Source of the DNA: Baekduia alba
GTDB lineage: Bacteria > Actinomycetota > Thermoleophilia > Solirubrobacterales > Solirubrobacteraceae
NCBI RefSeq assembly: GCF_028416635.1
Contig: NZ_CP114013.1
Coordinates: 5,022,001 to 5,086,000, forward strand
Direction of reading: 5' to 3'
DNA length: 64,000 bases
Shown here in pieces: positions 47,600-56,390 of this stretch. The translations under genes and the position numbers were made by a program. Under the pieces are notes generated by a model. It made no database searches and had not been told where the DNA came from. It worked only from the letters and a program-made list of their open reading frames with translations. Within the stretch, counting starts at the first letter, position 1. Each line of letters begins with the position of its first letter.

Positions 47600-48035
47600 A
47601 GTACTGGCGCTGCCGATGGGTCGCGCATCAGCGACGCGCGCCGCGCGGCTGCCTTGGCGGCCGACAGCGGCACGTCCCGCAGCGCAGAACGGCCGTCGAC
47701 GACGATGGTCGTACCCGCCTCTGGGTCCCATCGGAGCGCGACCGCGACGGCCGCGCCCGACAGTGGAAGCTCCCAGCTCCTTCTGCTCGAGGACCGCCTG
47801 CTTGTAGCCTTCGACGGACCGGAGGAGCGTCCGCGCTTCGGCATCCCGGAAGTCCAGCTCCTTCTGTCGCGCCACCAACTGCATCCGGAGACGGCAGAGG
47901 TTCGCGCGAGAAGACTCGCCGAGCGTTGCTCGTCGCGCTCACGGAGCAGCGCGAGCTCGTGGGCAACGTCTTGCGGCGAGCGCCTTCGCTCGGCGAGGTC
48001 GGTACGGTCGGTACCCCGGACGGGCGCGCCGAACG
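47600..48035 (-). pseudogene. Decayed coding sequence after the att site
   Basis: Protein-like pieces appear on the minus strand in three different frames: DLAERRRSPQDVAHELALLR and ERDEQRSASLLARTS, then QLVARQKELDFRDAEARTLL, then LRWDPEAGTTIVVDGRSALR. No frame joins them. Part of the sequence looks like a coiled coil. I read it as a frameshifted old gene of unknown family and see nothing else in this stretch. Confidence 0.4.
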
Positions 48036-48069
48036 CTGATCGCGGCCTTGATGGCTCGGCGCCCGCTCG

Positions 48070-49227
48070 TCAGCGCTCGGCCGCGATGGTCAGCGTCTCG
48101 CGCAGCAGCGCGAGGCCGCGCTCCAACCGTTCGCGGTCGGTCGCGAACGAGAGCCGGACATGGCCCTCGCCCCCTGCGCCGAACTCCGCGCCCGAGCGCA
48201 CGGCGAGCCCGTTGTCCCGCGCGCGCGTGACGATCTCCGCCGACGTGCCGAGCGCCCGGTGGTCGACCAGCACGTAGAACGCACCCTCCGGGCGGTGCGC
48301 GGTGACGCCTGGGATGTCCTGGAGCGCGTCGAGCACCAACTCGCGGCGCTCGGTGTACTCGGCGAGCATCGGCGCGAAGAAGCCCTGGTCACCGACGACC
48401 GCCGCCAGCCCCGCCCGCTGGATCGCGGTGTTCAGCGGGCCCGCGAACGTGCGGTGCACGAGCGCCGCGGAACGAACCACGTCGGCTGGGGCGCAGAGGT
48501 AGCCCAGGCGCCAGCCGGTCATGGCGTAGGTCTTGGAGAACGTTTGCACGTAGAGCAGCCGGTCGGCGAGCTCGGGCACGTCGAGGGCGGAGGTGAAGCC
48601 GCTGCCGGGGTAGACGATCCGCTCGTAGGCCTCGTCGCTGACGACGAGCAGGTCGTGCTCCTCGGCGATCGCCGCCAGCGCGCGCAGCTCGTCGGCCGTG
48701 CAGACCGAGCCCGTTGGGTTGCCCGGGTTGCAGAGCGTGATCATCCGCGCCGCGGGAGCGACGGCCGCGATGGCGTCGAGGTCGAGTCGGAAGCCCTCGG
48801 TCAGCGGGACGGTGCGCGGTTGCGCCCCGGCCAGCCGCGCGAGGTCGGCGTAGAGCGAGTACGTCGGGGTCGTGACGATGACCTCATCGCCGGGGTTCAG
48901 CGTCCCGAGCAGCGCTGCGGCGAGCGCGCCGCTGCCGCCGTGGGTGATCAGAACCTCCTCGGCGGCGCGGTCCCGACGCTCGCCCGTCCCGCACGTCTCC
49001 GCCAGCGCGGCGCGCAGCTCGGGGTCACCGTCCCAGGCGCCGTAGTGCGTGGCGCCGCCTTCGATCGCCTCGACCAGCGCCCGCGTGATGTGTGCGGGGG
49101 TGTCGAAGTCGGGCTCGCCGGAGGCCAGCGAGACCAGGTCCTTGCCTGGCCGCGTCGACGGCCGCAGCGAGTGCGCGATGACCTCGGTGACGCGCGCCGC
49201 GGGCGCGAACCGCACGCTCGCGCTCAT
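48070..49227 (-). CDS. Class I/II PLP-dependent aminotransferase (aspartate-aminotransferase fold)
   Basis: 385 residues. The PLP lysine lies in QTFSKTYAMTGWRLGYL; the other cofactor residues are seen in NPGNPTGSV and VSDEAYERIVY, and the C-terminal Arg in GHVRLSFAT. It overlaps the RraA-type gene by four bases and is the last gene of the nine-gene minus-strand operon. It would exchange an amino group with 2-oxoglutarate, and glutamate dehydrogenase nearby can recycle the glutamate. The amino acid substrate is unknown. Confidence 0.88.
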   Translation of the reverse strand: MSASVRFAPAARVTEVIAHSLRPSTRPGKDLVSLASGEPDFDTPAHITRALVEAIEGGATHYGAWDGDPELRAALAETCGTGERRDRAAEEVLITHGGSGALAAALLGTLNPGDEVIVTTPTYSLYADLARLAGAQPRTVPLTEGFRLDLDAIAAVAPAARMITLCNPGNPTGSVCTADELRALAAIAEEHDLLVVSDEAYERIVYPGSGFTSALDVPELADRLLYVQTFSKTYAMTGWRLGYLCAPADVVRSAALVHRTFAGPLNTAIQRAGLAAVVGDQGFFAPMLAEYTERRELVLDALQDIPGVTAHRPEGAFYVLVDHRALGTSAEIVTRARDNGLAVRSGAEFGAGGEGHVRLSFATDRERLERGLALLRETLTIAAER

Positions 49228-49868
49228 GCCCTGTCCGCCGCGCGCATGCCGTAGATGTCATAGCTCAACTCGCCGGCCTCGAAGCGGACGCGCAGCTCGG
49301 CCTCGCGCTCCAGGCGCGCGCGGGACGCCTCCAGCACCTGGTCGATCCGGGCGCGCGGCACGCAGACCGCTCCGTCGGCGTCGAGGACCACGACGTCGCC
49401 GGGATGGATCGCCGTCCCGCCGACTGTGACGGGGACGTCGACCGCTCCGCGGTGCTCCTTGGTGGCGCCGCGGGCGCGGACGTGGCGGCTCCACACCGGC
49501 AGCCCCATCGCCACCAGCTCCTCGCGGTCGCGGACTGCGCCGTCGACCAGGATCCCCGCCGCGCCCTGGCCGGCGGCCTGCGTCGCCAGGAGGTCGCCGA
49601 CGAGCGCGACCGGCCGCGGGTGCGGCATCGTCAAGACCAGGATGTCGCCCGGCTCCACCGCCGCGATCGCCTCGTGCACCGCGCGGTTGTCGTCCTGCCC
49701 GCACTCGGCCGTCCGGGCTGGGCCCGCGACGCGCGCGCCCGGGACGAGCCGGATCAGCGGCACGTCGATCAGTCCTTGGCGGCCCGAGGCCTCGTAGACC
49801 GTGGCGACGCCGAGCTCGGCGAGCTCGGTCATCGCTGCGGTGGGCCGGTCGATGTTGGTGGAGGTCAT
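49224..49868 (-). CDS. RraA-family aldolase (4-carboxy-4-hydroxy-2-oxoadipate aldolase/oxaloacetate decarboxylase-like)
   Basis: 214 residues. The family active-site pattern is present: ALVGDLLATQAAGQGAAGIL then VDGAVRDREE, giving the Gly-Asp and Asp-x-x-Arg-Asp elements that bind metal and pyruvate enolate. Its length suits class II pyruvate aldolases of the HMG/CHA type (LigK, GalC). Together with PrpF-type and PIG-L-type genes 9-11 kb away in the same putative regulon, cleavage of 4-carboxy-4-hydroxy-2-oxoadipate to pyruvate and oxaloacetate is a good guess. Confidence 0.82.
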   Translation of the reverse strand: MTSTNIDRPTAAMTELAELGVATVYEASGRQGLIDVPLIRLVPGARVAGPARTAECGQDDNRAVHEAIAAVEPGDILVLTMPHPRPVALVGDLLATQAAGQGAAGILVDGAVRDREELVAMGLPVWSRHVRARGATKEHRGAVDVPVTVGGTAIHPGDVVVLDADGAVCVPRARIDQVLEASRARLEREAELRVRFEAGELSYDIYGMRAADRA

Positions 49869-50716
49869 CGGGAGGGATTCCTTTCGTTGGGCCCTGGGGT
49901 TCCGTAGAGGTCAGGGCGGCGGTCGGCGACCAGCAGCGCGTCGCGCCCGGCCAGGGCGAAGTCGCCGGCGTCGAGCACCGCGCGCACGACCGGCGCCGTG
50001 GCGTCGTCGGGGTCGGTGAGGATCCGGCCGGTCGGGCCGGCGACCGCGCTGCGGCCCGCGAACGCGTCGTCACCCTCGCGGCCAAGGCGATTGGCGGCCA
50101 CGTAGAACGCGCCGTTCTCCCACGCCCGCACGACCGCGCGGTGCTGCAGGATGTCGGCCGGGACGCCCGGGTCCGGCGCGTAGGCGAAGACCGCGATCAT
50201 CAGCTCGGCCCCAGCGAGGGCCTGCAGACGCGAGACCTCCGGGTACTTCGAGTCGTAGCAGACCTGCAGCCCGACGCGGCCGAGGTCGGTGTCGAAGGCC
50301 TCGAAGCGGTCGCCGGCAGCGAAGTACGCACGCTCGCGCTGGAACAGGTGCGCCTTGCGGTGCACGTGCAGCGCGCCATCGGCTCGGTGCACCCAGACGA
50401 TCGAGTTGTACAGCTCGCCATCGTCGCCGAGCTCGCTGAACCCCGCGACGACGTGCGTCCGGGTCTCTTGCGCCACCGCCGCCAGCGCATCGGTCAGGCG
50501 GCCGGGCACGCGCTCGGACGCGTCGCGCAGGCGCGCCGTGAACGCGGCGGTCGGCTCCGGCGGGACGTAACCGGTCGTGGCCAGCTCGGGGAAGACGACG
50601 ACGTCGGCCGCCGCGCCCTCGTCCCGGACCCATTCGACCATCCGCTGGACGTTGGCCTCCGGCGCCAGCGGCACCGGGACGAGCTGCACGACCGAGAGGT
50701 GGACCTGGTCCTGCAT
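49865..50716 (-). CDS. Carbon-nitrogen hydrolase (nitrilase superfamily)
   Basis: 283 residues from ATG 50716, with AAGGTGG seven bases upstream. The Glu-Lys-Cys triad is intact: FPELATTGY, HRKAHLF and LQVCYDSKYPE. The family includes N-carbamoyl amino acid amidohydrolases, amidases and nitrilases. In an operon with hydantoinase-type genes, hydrolysis of an N-carbamoyl or amide intermediate with release of ammonia is likely. It is overlapped by the aldolase start. Confidence 0.88.
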   Translation of the reverse strand: MQDQVHLSVVQLVPVPLAPEANVQRMVEWVRDEGAAADVVVFPELATTGYVPPEPTAAFTARLRDASERVPGRLTDALAAVAQETRTHVVAGFSELGDDGELYNSIVWVHRADGALHVHRKAHLFQRERAYFAAGDRFEAFDTDLGRVGLQVCYDSKYPEVSRLQALAGAELMIAVFAYAPDPGVPADILQHRAVVRAWENGAFYVAANRLGREGDDAFAGRSAVAGPTGRILTDPDDATAPVVRAVLDAGDFALAGRDALLVADRRPDLYGTPGPNERNPSR

Positions 50717-50728
50717 CGCACCCACCTT

Positions 50729-51493
50729 CTAGAGGATCTTGGACAGGAAGTTGCGCGTCCGCGAATGCAGCGGATCGGCGATCACCTTGCGCGCGGGACC
50801 GGTTTCGATCACGCGCCCGTCCTCCATGAACACGAGGCTGTCGCCCGCCTCGCGGGCGAAGCCGACCTCGTGCGTCACTACGACCATCGTCATCCCGGTC
50901 TTGGCGAGATCGCGGATCACCGCCAGCACCTCCCCCACCAGCTCGGGGTCCAGCGCCGAGGTCGGCTCGTCGAAGAGCATCAACTTGGGCTCCATCGCCA
51001 GCGCCCGCGCGATCGCGACCCGCTGCTGCTGGCCGCCGGACAGCTTGCGCGGGTAGGCGTCCGCCTTGTGCGCGAGGCCGACGCTCTCCAGCAGGCCCCG
51101 CGCCCGCTTCTCGGCCTTCTCGCGCGCGACGCCCTTGACGACCACCGGCGCGGCCACCACGTTCTCCAGCACGGTCATGTGCGAGAACAGATAGAAGTGC
51201 TGGAAGACCGTGCCGATCTCCGAGCGCTGGCGGCACACCTCCTTGCCGCTCAGCTCCCGCAGGCGACCGCCGACGTCGCGGTAGCCGATCAGCTCGCCGT
51301 CGACGTAGAGACGACCGGCATCGATCGTCTCCAGGTGCTGCATGCAGCGCAGCAGCGTGCTCTTGCCGGACCCGGACGGGCCCATGATGCAGATCGTCTC
51401 GCCGCGGTGGATGTCGAGCGACACCCCGCGCAAGACCGGTGTCCTGCCGTAGGCCTTGTGCACGTTCTCGGCGCGCACCATCACGCTGCTCAT
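50729..51493 (-). CDS. Polar amino acid ABC transporter, ATP-binding protein
   Basis: 254 residues. Walker A GPSGSGKSTLL, Q-loop FQHFYLF, signature LSGGQQQRVAIARAL, Walker B LMLFDEPTSAL and the switch His in VVTHEVG are complete. It is of the GlnQ/HisP class. It is coupled by ATGA to the permease gene. Confidence 0.93.
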   Translation of the reverse strand: MSSVMVRAENVHKAYGRTPVLRGVSLDIHRGETICIMGPSGSGKSTLLRCMQHLETIDAGRLYVDGELIGYRDVGGRLRELSGKEVCRQRSEIGTVFQHFYLFSHMTVLENVVAAPVVVKGVAREKAEKRARGLLESVGLAHKADAYPRKLSGGQQQRVAIARALAMEPKLMLFDEPTSALDPELVGEVLAVIRDLAKTGMTMVVVTHEVGFAREAGDSLVFMEDGRVIETGPARKVIADPLHSRTRNFLSKIL

Positions 51494-52482
51494 GCCGTCT
51501 CCGTTCTCGCGCCGCGCAGGCGGGCGATGCCCCGCGCCACGCGCCCGGACCCCGGCTCGGGCGCGTCGGCGGCCCCGCGCGAGAACCGCCGCTCCAGCTG
51601 GTGCTGGCCGAGCGTCAGGATCGTCACCAGCACGAGGTACCAGAGCGATGCCACGATCAGCAGCGGAATCGTTTGGAAGTTGGTGTTGTAAATGGTCTGC
51701 GCCGAGTGCAGCAGCTCCTCCACGGCGATCACGCTGGCCAGCGCCGAGTACTTCAACATGGCGATGACCTGGTTGCCGGTGGGCGGCACGATCGACCGCA
51801 TCGCCTGCGGCAGGACGACCTTGGCAAGCGTCTGCCTCGGGGTGAAGCCCAGCGCCTTGGCCGCGGTGGTCTGGCCGGCGTCGACCGACAGGATCCCGCC
51901 GCGCACGATCTCGGCGTAGTAGGCCGCCTCGTTGAGCGCCAAGCCGAGCAAGGCCGCGACGAACGGCGTCATCACCTTGTTGCTGGACACTGAGGTCAGC
52001 TCGGGCCCGCCGAACGGGATCCCGAGCTTGAGCCGCGGGAACAGGGTGGCCAAGTTGTACCAGAAGATCAGCTGGACCAAGACGGGCGTGCCGCGGAAGA
52101 ACCACACGTACCCGCTGGAGAACAGATAGGCAGAGCGGTTCTTGGACAGCCGCATGACCCCTAGGGCGACGCCGAGCACGATCGCGATGGCCATCGACGC
52201 GGCGACGAGGTACACCGTGACCTCGAGGCCGTGGATGATGGTCGGGTCAAACAGGTAGTCGCCGACCACGTCCCACTGGAACCCGGCATTGGTGACCAGC
52301 GTCCAGCCCAGCCAGACGATCGCGACGACCAACAGCGCCGAGACGGCCGTCCGGCCGACCCCGCGAACGGGGTCGGCGCTGATCGGCTCGGGCGTGACCT
52401 GCGCATCCATCGGGTGCTCGACGACCTCGTGCGGGCGCTCGATCGCCGGTCGCACCGCGGTGTTCACCTCAGGTCTGGTCAT
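51490..52482 (-). CDS. Polar amino acid ABC transporter, permease
   Basis: 330 residues. A 45-residue N-terminal tail precedes the membrane part, which shows the HisM/GlnP pattern (YVWFFRGTPVLVQLIFWY) and the EAA loop region (EIVRGGILSVDAGQTTAAKA, LGFTPRQTLAKVVLPQAMR). Only one permease gene is present, so it would act as a homodimer. It overlaps the ATPase gene and lies 6 nt after the binding protein gene. Confidence 0.92.
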   Translation of the reverse strand: MTRPEVNTAVRPAIERPHEVVEHPMDAQVTPEPISADPVRGVGRTAVSALLVVAIVWLGWTLVTNAGFQWDVVGDYLFDPTIIHGLEVTVYLVAASMAIAIVLGVALGVMRLSKNRSAYLFSSGYVWFFRGTPVLVQLIFWYNLATLFPRLKLGIPFGGPELTSVSSNKVMTPFVAALLGLALNEAAYYAEIVRGGILSVDAGQTTAAKALGFTPRQTLAKVVLPQAMRSIVPPTGNQVIAMLKYSALASVIAVEELLHSAQTIYNTNFQTIPLLIVASLWYLVLVTILTLGQHQLERRFSRGAADAPEPGSGRVARGIARLRGARTETA

Positions 52483-52488
52483 GACGTC

Positions 52489-53451
52489 CTAGCTGGACTC
52501 CGTCGCGCTGATCTGCTCGGGCGTGAGCGCCTCCGCGGAGACGTCCCAGCTCTCCAGGATCTTCCGGTAGCTGCCGTTCTTGGCCATCGTCACGAGCGCT
52601 GCGCGAACGGCGTCGCCGATCGCCGGCTGCTGCTTGGGGAACGCGATGCCCGACCGCGTGGCCGAGTCCGGGACCGTGCCCTCGTCCATGATCAGTTTCT
52701 TGTTGGTGGTCTTTGCTGTGTAGGTCCCGACCGCGTTGTCCACCAAGAACCCCGCGCCGCGGCCGTTGGCCAGCGACAGGACCGTCGTTCCGCTGTCACC
52801 ATAGACCTGGAACTTGATGGCCGGCTTTCCATTGGCCACGCACTGCTCCTTGGAGTACTTGCGGCCGAAGCTCAGCGGACCCGTGCCGGTCGTGCCGACA
52901 AGCGTCTGGCCGCATAGGTCGGTCGGGTCGATCTTGTCCGCGTCGACCTGGCGAACCATGAGCCCCAGCGGGTTGCCGATGTAGTCGACGAATCCGACCA
53001 CAGCCGCACGCTCGGGGCTGATCGCCAGCTGGCTGACAGCGACGTCGAACTTCCCGTTCTGGATCCCTGGAATCCAGCCGCCGTCGGCCAGGTTCGTGAT
53101 GACCGGCTTCACCCCCAGCGTCTTGCTGATCGCCGTGATCAGGTCGATGTCGATCCCCGTCGGCGTGCTGCTCCCAGCCTTCTTGTAGGTGAACGGCGGC
53201 CAATCGAGCATCGTCGCCACGCGCAGCGTGTTGCGCGCGGTCACGTCGGCCGGCAGCAGCTTGCGCGCCGCCTGGTCGACCGTCGTCGCGGTCGTCGCGG
53301 TCGCCGCGGTGGACGTGCCGCCACTGATCTTCCCGTCCGAGCCCGATGACCCGCAGCCCGCGGCCGCCATGGCCAGGGCGCACATCGCCGCAGCAGGAGC
53401 GAGCCCGAAGGCCCTCGGCGGCGCACCGCCGATCTTGCCTGACACCATCAC
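52489..53451 (-). CDS. ABC transporter substrate-binding lipoprotein (family 3)
   Basis: 320 residues. The lipobox is AMAAAGC, giving a diacylated Cys at about residue 33, followed by a Ser/Gly/Thr linker. The mature domain has the family-3 features WPPFTY, GIDIDLITAISKTLGV and FDVAVSQLAISPERAAVVGF. Ligand type is amino-acid-like or a small carboxylate; the exact ligand is unknown. A ribosome site (AGGTGGAG) precedes ATG 53451. Confidence 0.92.
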   Translation of the reverse strand: MMVSGKIGGAPPRAFGLAPAAAMCALAMAAAGCGSSGSDGKISGGTSTAATATTATTVDQAARKLLPADVTARNTLRVATMLDWPPFTYKKAGSSTPTGIDIDLITAISKTLGVKPVITNLADGGWIPGIQNGKFDVAVSQLAISPERAAVVGFVDYIGNPLGLMVRQVDADKIDPTDLCGQTLVGTTGTGPLSFGRKYSKEQCVANGKPAIKFQVYGDSGTTVLSLANGRGAGFLVDNAVGTYTAKTTNKKLIMDEGTVPDSATRSGIAFPKQQPAIGDAVRAALVTMAKNGSYRKILESWDVSAEALTPEQISATESS

Positions 53452-53502
53452 TCTCCACCTTGTCGTCTCGTGTTTCGGTGCCCGCGACGCGGGCGCCCGG
53501 TG

Positions 53503-54327
53503 CTACGCCAGCCCATGGCCGCCCGCGTAGGTGGACACCTTGGGTGACTCCCATCCGTCCAGCAGCTCGGCGTCCAGGTCGTAGACCTCGACGTGCAGCG
53601 GCCGGCAGTTGTCCGCCGTGTCGGCCGCCTCGGGGCCCCAGCGCTTGGCCGACAGGTCGCCCCCGGGGCAGTTCGACAGCGCGCAGAGCAGGTCGATCTC
53701 GGCCATGAACTCGAAGTAGTCGCCGGGCTTCGCCGGGGACGTGCTCGTGAAGTAGCGGTCGTCGACCAGCCCAGTGACCTGGAAGATGTTCAGGACGTCG
53801 TGCACGTCCTGCTCGCCGAGCCCGTGCGGCGCCACAGCGCGCACGAGGTTGGAGTGGCACTGGTGGTTGACGGTCTCGCCGGTGAGCAGATGCTTCATGT
53901 AGGGGTCGCAGCGCGAGCCCAGCAGGTCGTGACAGCGGCCGCCGTCGGCGTCGACGCCGTAGTCGATCGAGTCGCCGGTGATCGTCAGGATCGGCCGCAG
54001 GTATGGCAGGTTCGACCACAGGCGGTCGTAGGTCGTGACGTGTGCGGCCTGGATCTGCCGCGTCCGCGCGGCCCACAGACGCTCGCGCGGGTTGTGGGCG
54101 TTGAAGAAGTTGAAGTCGCCGACCTGCGGACCCTCGGGCGTGCTCACACGGCAGACCTGGCCGGCCTTGACGTGCCACGCGTGGCCGGTGCGGACCGGGA
54201 TCGTGAACTCGGTCTGCAGCGTCCGCTGGTCCGGCGCGACGGCGATCGCCGCGTAGCGCGTGGTGTCGGTGTAGGCGGCGGGCAGGAAGGAGCCGTGGTA
54301 GATCGGGCTGGGCTTCTGAGCGGTCAT
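53503..54327 (-). CDS. DUF1989 (urea carboxylase-associated) protein
   Basis: 274 residues. The family pattern is visible: VKAGQVCRVSTPEGPQVGD with FNFFNAHNPRERL, and the Cys/His set LGSRCDPYMK, NHQCHSNL and NCPGGD that may bind metal. DUF1989 proteins occur with urea/guanidine carboxylases and other C-N-bond pathways; their reaction is not settled. It overlaps hyuA by four bases and lies between it and the transporter genes, so it belongs to the same pathway. Confidence 0.88.
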   Translation of the reverse strand: MTAQKPSPIYHGSFLPAAYTDTTRYAAIAVAPDQRTLQTEFTIPVRTGHAWHVKAGQVCRVSTPEGPQVGDFNFFNAHNPRERLWAARTRQIQAAHVTTYDRLWSNLPYLRPILTITGDSIDYGVDADGGRCHDLLGSRCDPYMKHLLTGETVNHQCHSNLVRAVAPHGLGEQDVHDVLNIFQVTGLVDDRYFTSTSPAKPGDYFEFMAEIDLLCALSNCPGGDLSAKRWGPEAADTADNCRPLHVEVYDLDAELLDGWESPKVSTYAGGHGLA

Positions 54328-56390
54328 GCGTCCTCGTGTCGTCGGGGGTCTGACGTGATGGTCATGAGCAGGTTCCCGGCGTCGTCGACCGCGACCGAGC
54401 CCGAAGGGCCGACCACGATCGTGGACTCGTCCTCCTCGATCAGCACCGGGCCGGCAAGGCGCTCGCCCGGCACCAGGCCAGCGCGCTTGACGACCGCCGT
54501 CTCGACGTAGCCGCCGGCCTCGGCGAAGTACGCGGGCCGGGTGGTCGCGGCCCGCGCGGCGGTCGGGTCGGTGTCGCGGGCGATGTCCACCGTGTCGACC
54601 ACGGCGGGCGAGCGCGCCCGCAGGCGCCAGGAGATGACCTCGACCGGCATGCCGGGCAGCGTGCGGTCGAAGCGCGCGCGGTACTCGTCGGCGAACGCGG
54701 CGCTGAGCGCCGCGCCGTCGCGCGCATCGATCGCCGCCAGCGACAGCGGCACAGTGACCTCGGCGCCCTGGCCGAGGTAGCGCATGTCGGCCGACAGGTC
54801 GAGAAGCACGTCGGCGGCGTCGACGCCGGCCTCGGCCAGCAGCGTGCGCCCGCGCTGCGCCAGCTCAGCGACGACCGGGTCGATCGCGTCCCAGTCGGGC
54901 GCGTCGAGCGCGACGACCTGCGAGGCGACGCACTCGACGCTGCGCGGGGCGACCAGCATCCCGATCGCCGACGCGACGCCTGCGCCGCGCTGGAAGACGA
55001 CCTCGTCGACGTGCAGCAATCGCGCGATGCCGTAGGCGTGCACCGGGCCGGCGCCGCCGAAGGCGATCATGCGGTAGCGGCGCGGGTCACGGCCCTGCTC
55101 GGAGATGTGCAGGCGCGCGGCCGTGGCCATGTTGTTGTTGACGACCTCCGTGATGCCCGCGGCGGCAGCGACGCGGTCGACGCCAAGCTTCTCGGCGAGG
55201 CGGTCCAGCGCCGCCTCCGCGCCCTCCAGGTCGAGGCGCATCTTGCCGCCCAGGAAGCTGTCCGGCGCGAGGTAGCCGAGCACCAGGTCGGCGTCGGTGA
55301 CCGTCGGCTCGGTGCCGCCGCGGCCGTAGCAGACAGGCCCGGGGACGGCACCAGCGCTGCGCGGGCCGACCTTCAGCAGGCCGAGGTCGCTGGCGGTCGC
55401 GATGCTCCCGCCGCCGGCGCCGATCTCGATGAGGTTGACCGTCGGCACCCGGACCGGCAGGCCGCTGCCCTTCTTGAAGCGGTGCACGCGCGCGACCTCG
55501 AGCGTGTGCGTGATCTCGGGCGCGCCGTCGTGGATCAGGCTGATCTTCGCCGTCGTGCCGCCCATGTCGAACGCGACGGTCTCCTTCCAGCCGCCCGCCG
55601 CGGCGAGGTGAGCGGCGGACATCGCGCCGGCCGCCGGCCCGGACTCGACCAGCGCGATCGGCCGCTCGCCCGCCAATTGCGCGGTCGTGATCCCGCCGTC
55701 GGAGAGGATGATCATCAGCGGGACGCCGACGCGCTCGGCCAGCCGTCGCAGGTAGCGCGTGGCCAGCGGCTGGACGTAGGCGTTGGCCGCGACCGTCGAG
55801 AAGCGCTCGTACTCGCGGATCTCCGGCGCGACGTCCGAGGAGGCGCAGACCATGACGCCGGGACACGCTTCGGCGAGGATGTCGATGGCGCGGCGCTCGT
55901 GGTCGGGGTTCCTGTAGGCGTTGAAGAACGCGACCGCGATCGCGTCGACGCCCTGCTCGACCAGAACCCGCCCGGCGTCGCGGACCGCCTGCTCGTCCAG
56001 CGCCACCACCTCGTCCCCAGCCACGCCGGTCCGCTCGACGACCGCGAGGCGCAGGTGGCGCGGGATCAGCGGTTCGGCGCGCTCCAGGAACAGGTCGAAG
56101 GTGTCGTAGCGCAGCTCGGTGCCGACCTCGAGCACGTCGCGATAGCCGTCGGTCGTGACCAACCCGGCCTTCACGCCGCGGCGCTCGATGAGCGCGTTGG
56201 TGACCAGCGTCGTGCCGTGCACCACCAGCTCCGCGCCGCGCGGCAGTTGCGCGAGCCCGTCGATGATGGCGTCGGTTGGGTCCTCCGGCGTCGTCAGCAG
56301 CTTGTGGACGTGGACCTCGTTGCGCTCCGCGTCCCAGTAGGCGAGGTCCGTGAAGGTCCCGCCCACGTCGACTCCTGCCAGGGCTCTCAC
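54324..56390 (-). CDS. hyuA: Hydantoinase/oxoprolinase family, subunit A
   Basis: 688 residues. The actin-like ATPase fold is shown by GVDVGGTFTDLAYWD at the N-terminus and AFDMGGTTAKISLIHDG in the middle, with GAGGGSIA and GGAGPVHAYG further on. Family members use ATP to open cyclic amides (hydantoin, 5-oxoproline) or to carboxylate ketones. It is coupled to hyuB and DUF1989 by four-base overlaps. Which ring or bond is attacked is unknown. Confidence 0.92.
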   Translation of the reverse strand: MRALAGVDVGGTFTDLAYWDAERNEVHVHKLLTTPEDPTDAIIDGLAQLPRGAELVVHGTTLVTNALIERRGVKAGLVTTDGYRDVLEVGTELRYDTFDLFLERAEPLIPRHLRLAVVERTGVAGDEVVALDEQAVRDAGRVLVEQGVDAIAVAFFNAYRNPDHERRAIDILAEACPGVMVCASSDVAPEIREYERFSTVAANAYVQPLATRYLRRLAERVGVPLMIILSDGGITTAQLAGERPIALVESGPAAGAMSAAHLAAAGGWKETVAFDMGGTTAKISLIHDGAPEITHTLEVARVHRFKKGSGLPVRVPTVNLIEIGAGGGSIATASDLGLLKVGPRSAGAVPGPVCYGRGGTEPTVTDADLVLGYLAPDSFLGGKMRLDLEGAEAALDRLAEKLGVDRVAAAAGITEVVNNNMATAARLHISEQGRDPRRYRMIAFGGAGPVHAYGIARLLHVDEVVFQRGAGVASAIGMLVAPRSVECVASQVVALDAPDWDAIDPVVAELAQRGRTLLAEAGVDAADVLLDLSADMRYLGQGAEVTVPLSLAAIDARDGAALSAAFADEYRARFDRTLPGMPVEVISWRLRARSPAVVDTVDIARDTDPTAARAATTRPAYFAEAGGYVETAVVKRAGLVPGERLAGPVLIEEDESTIVVGPSGSVAVDDAGNLLMTITSDPRRHEDA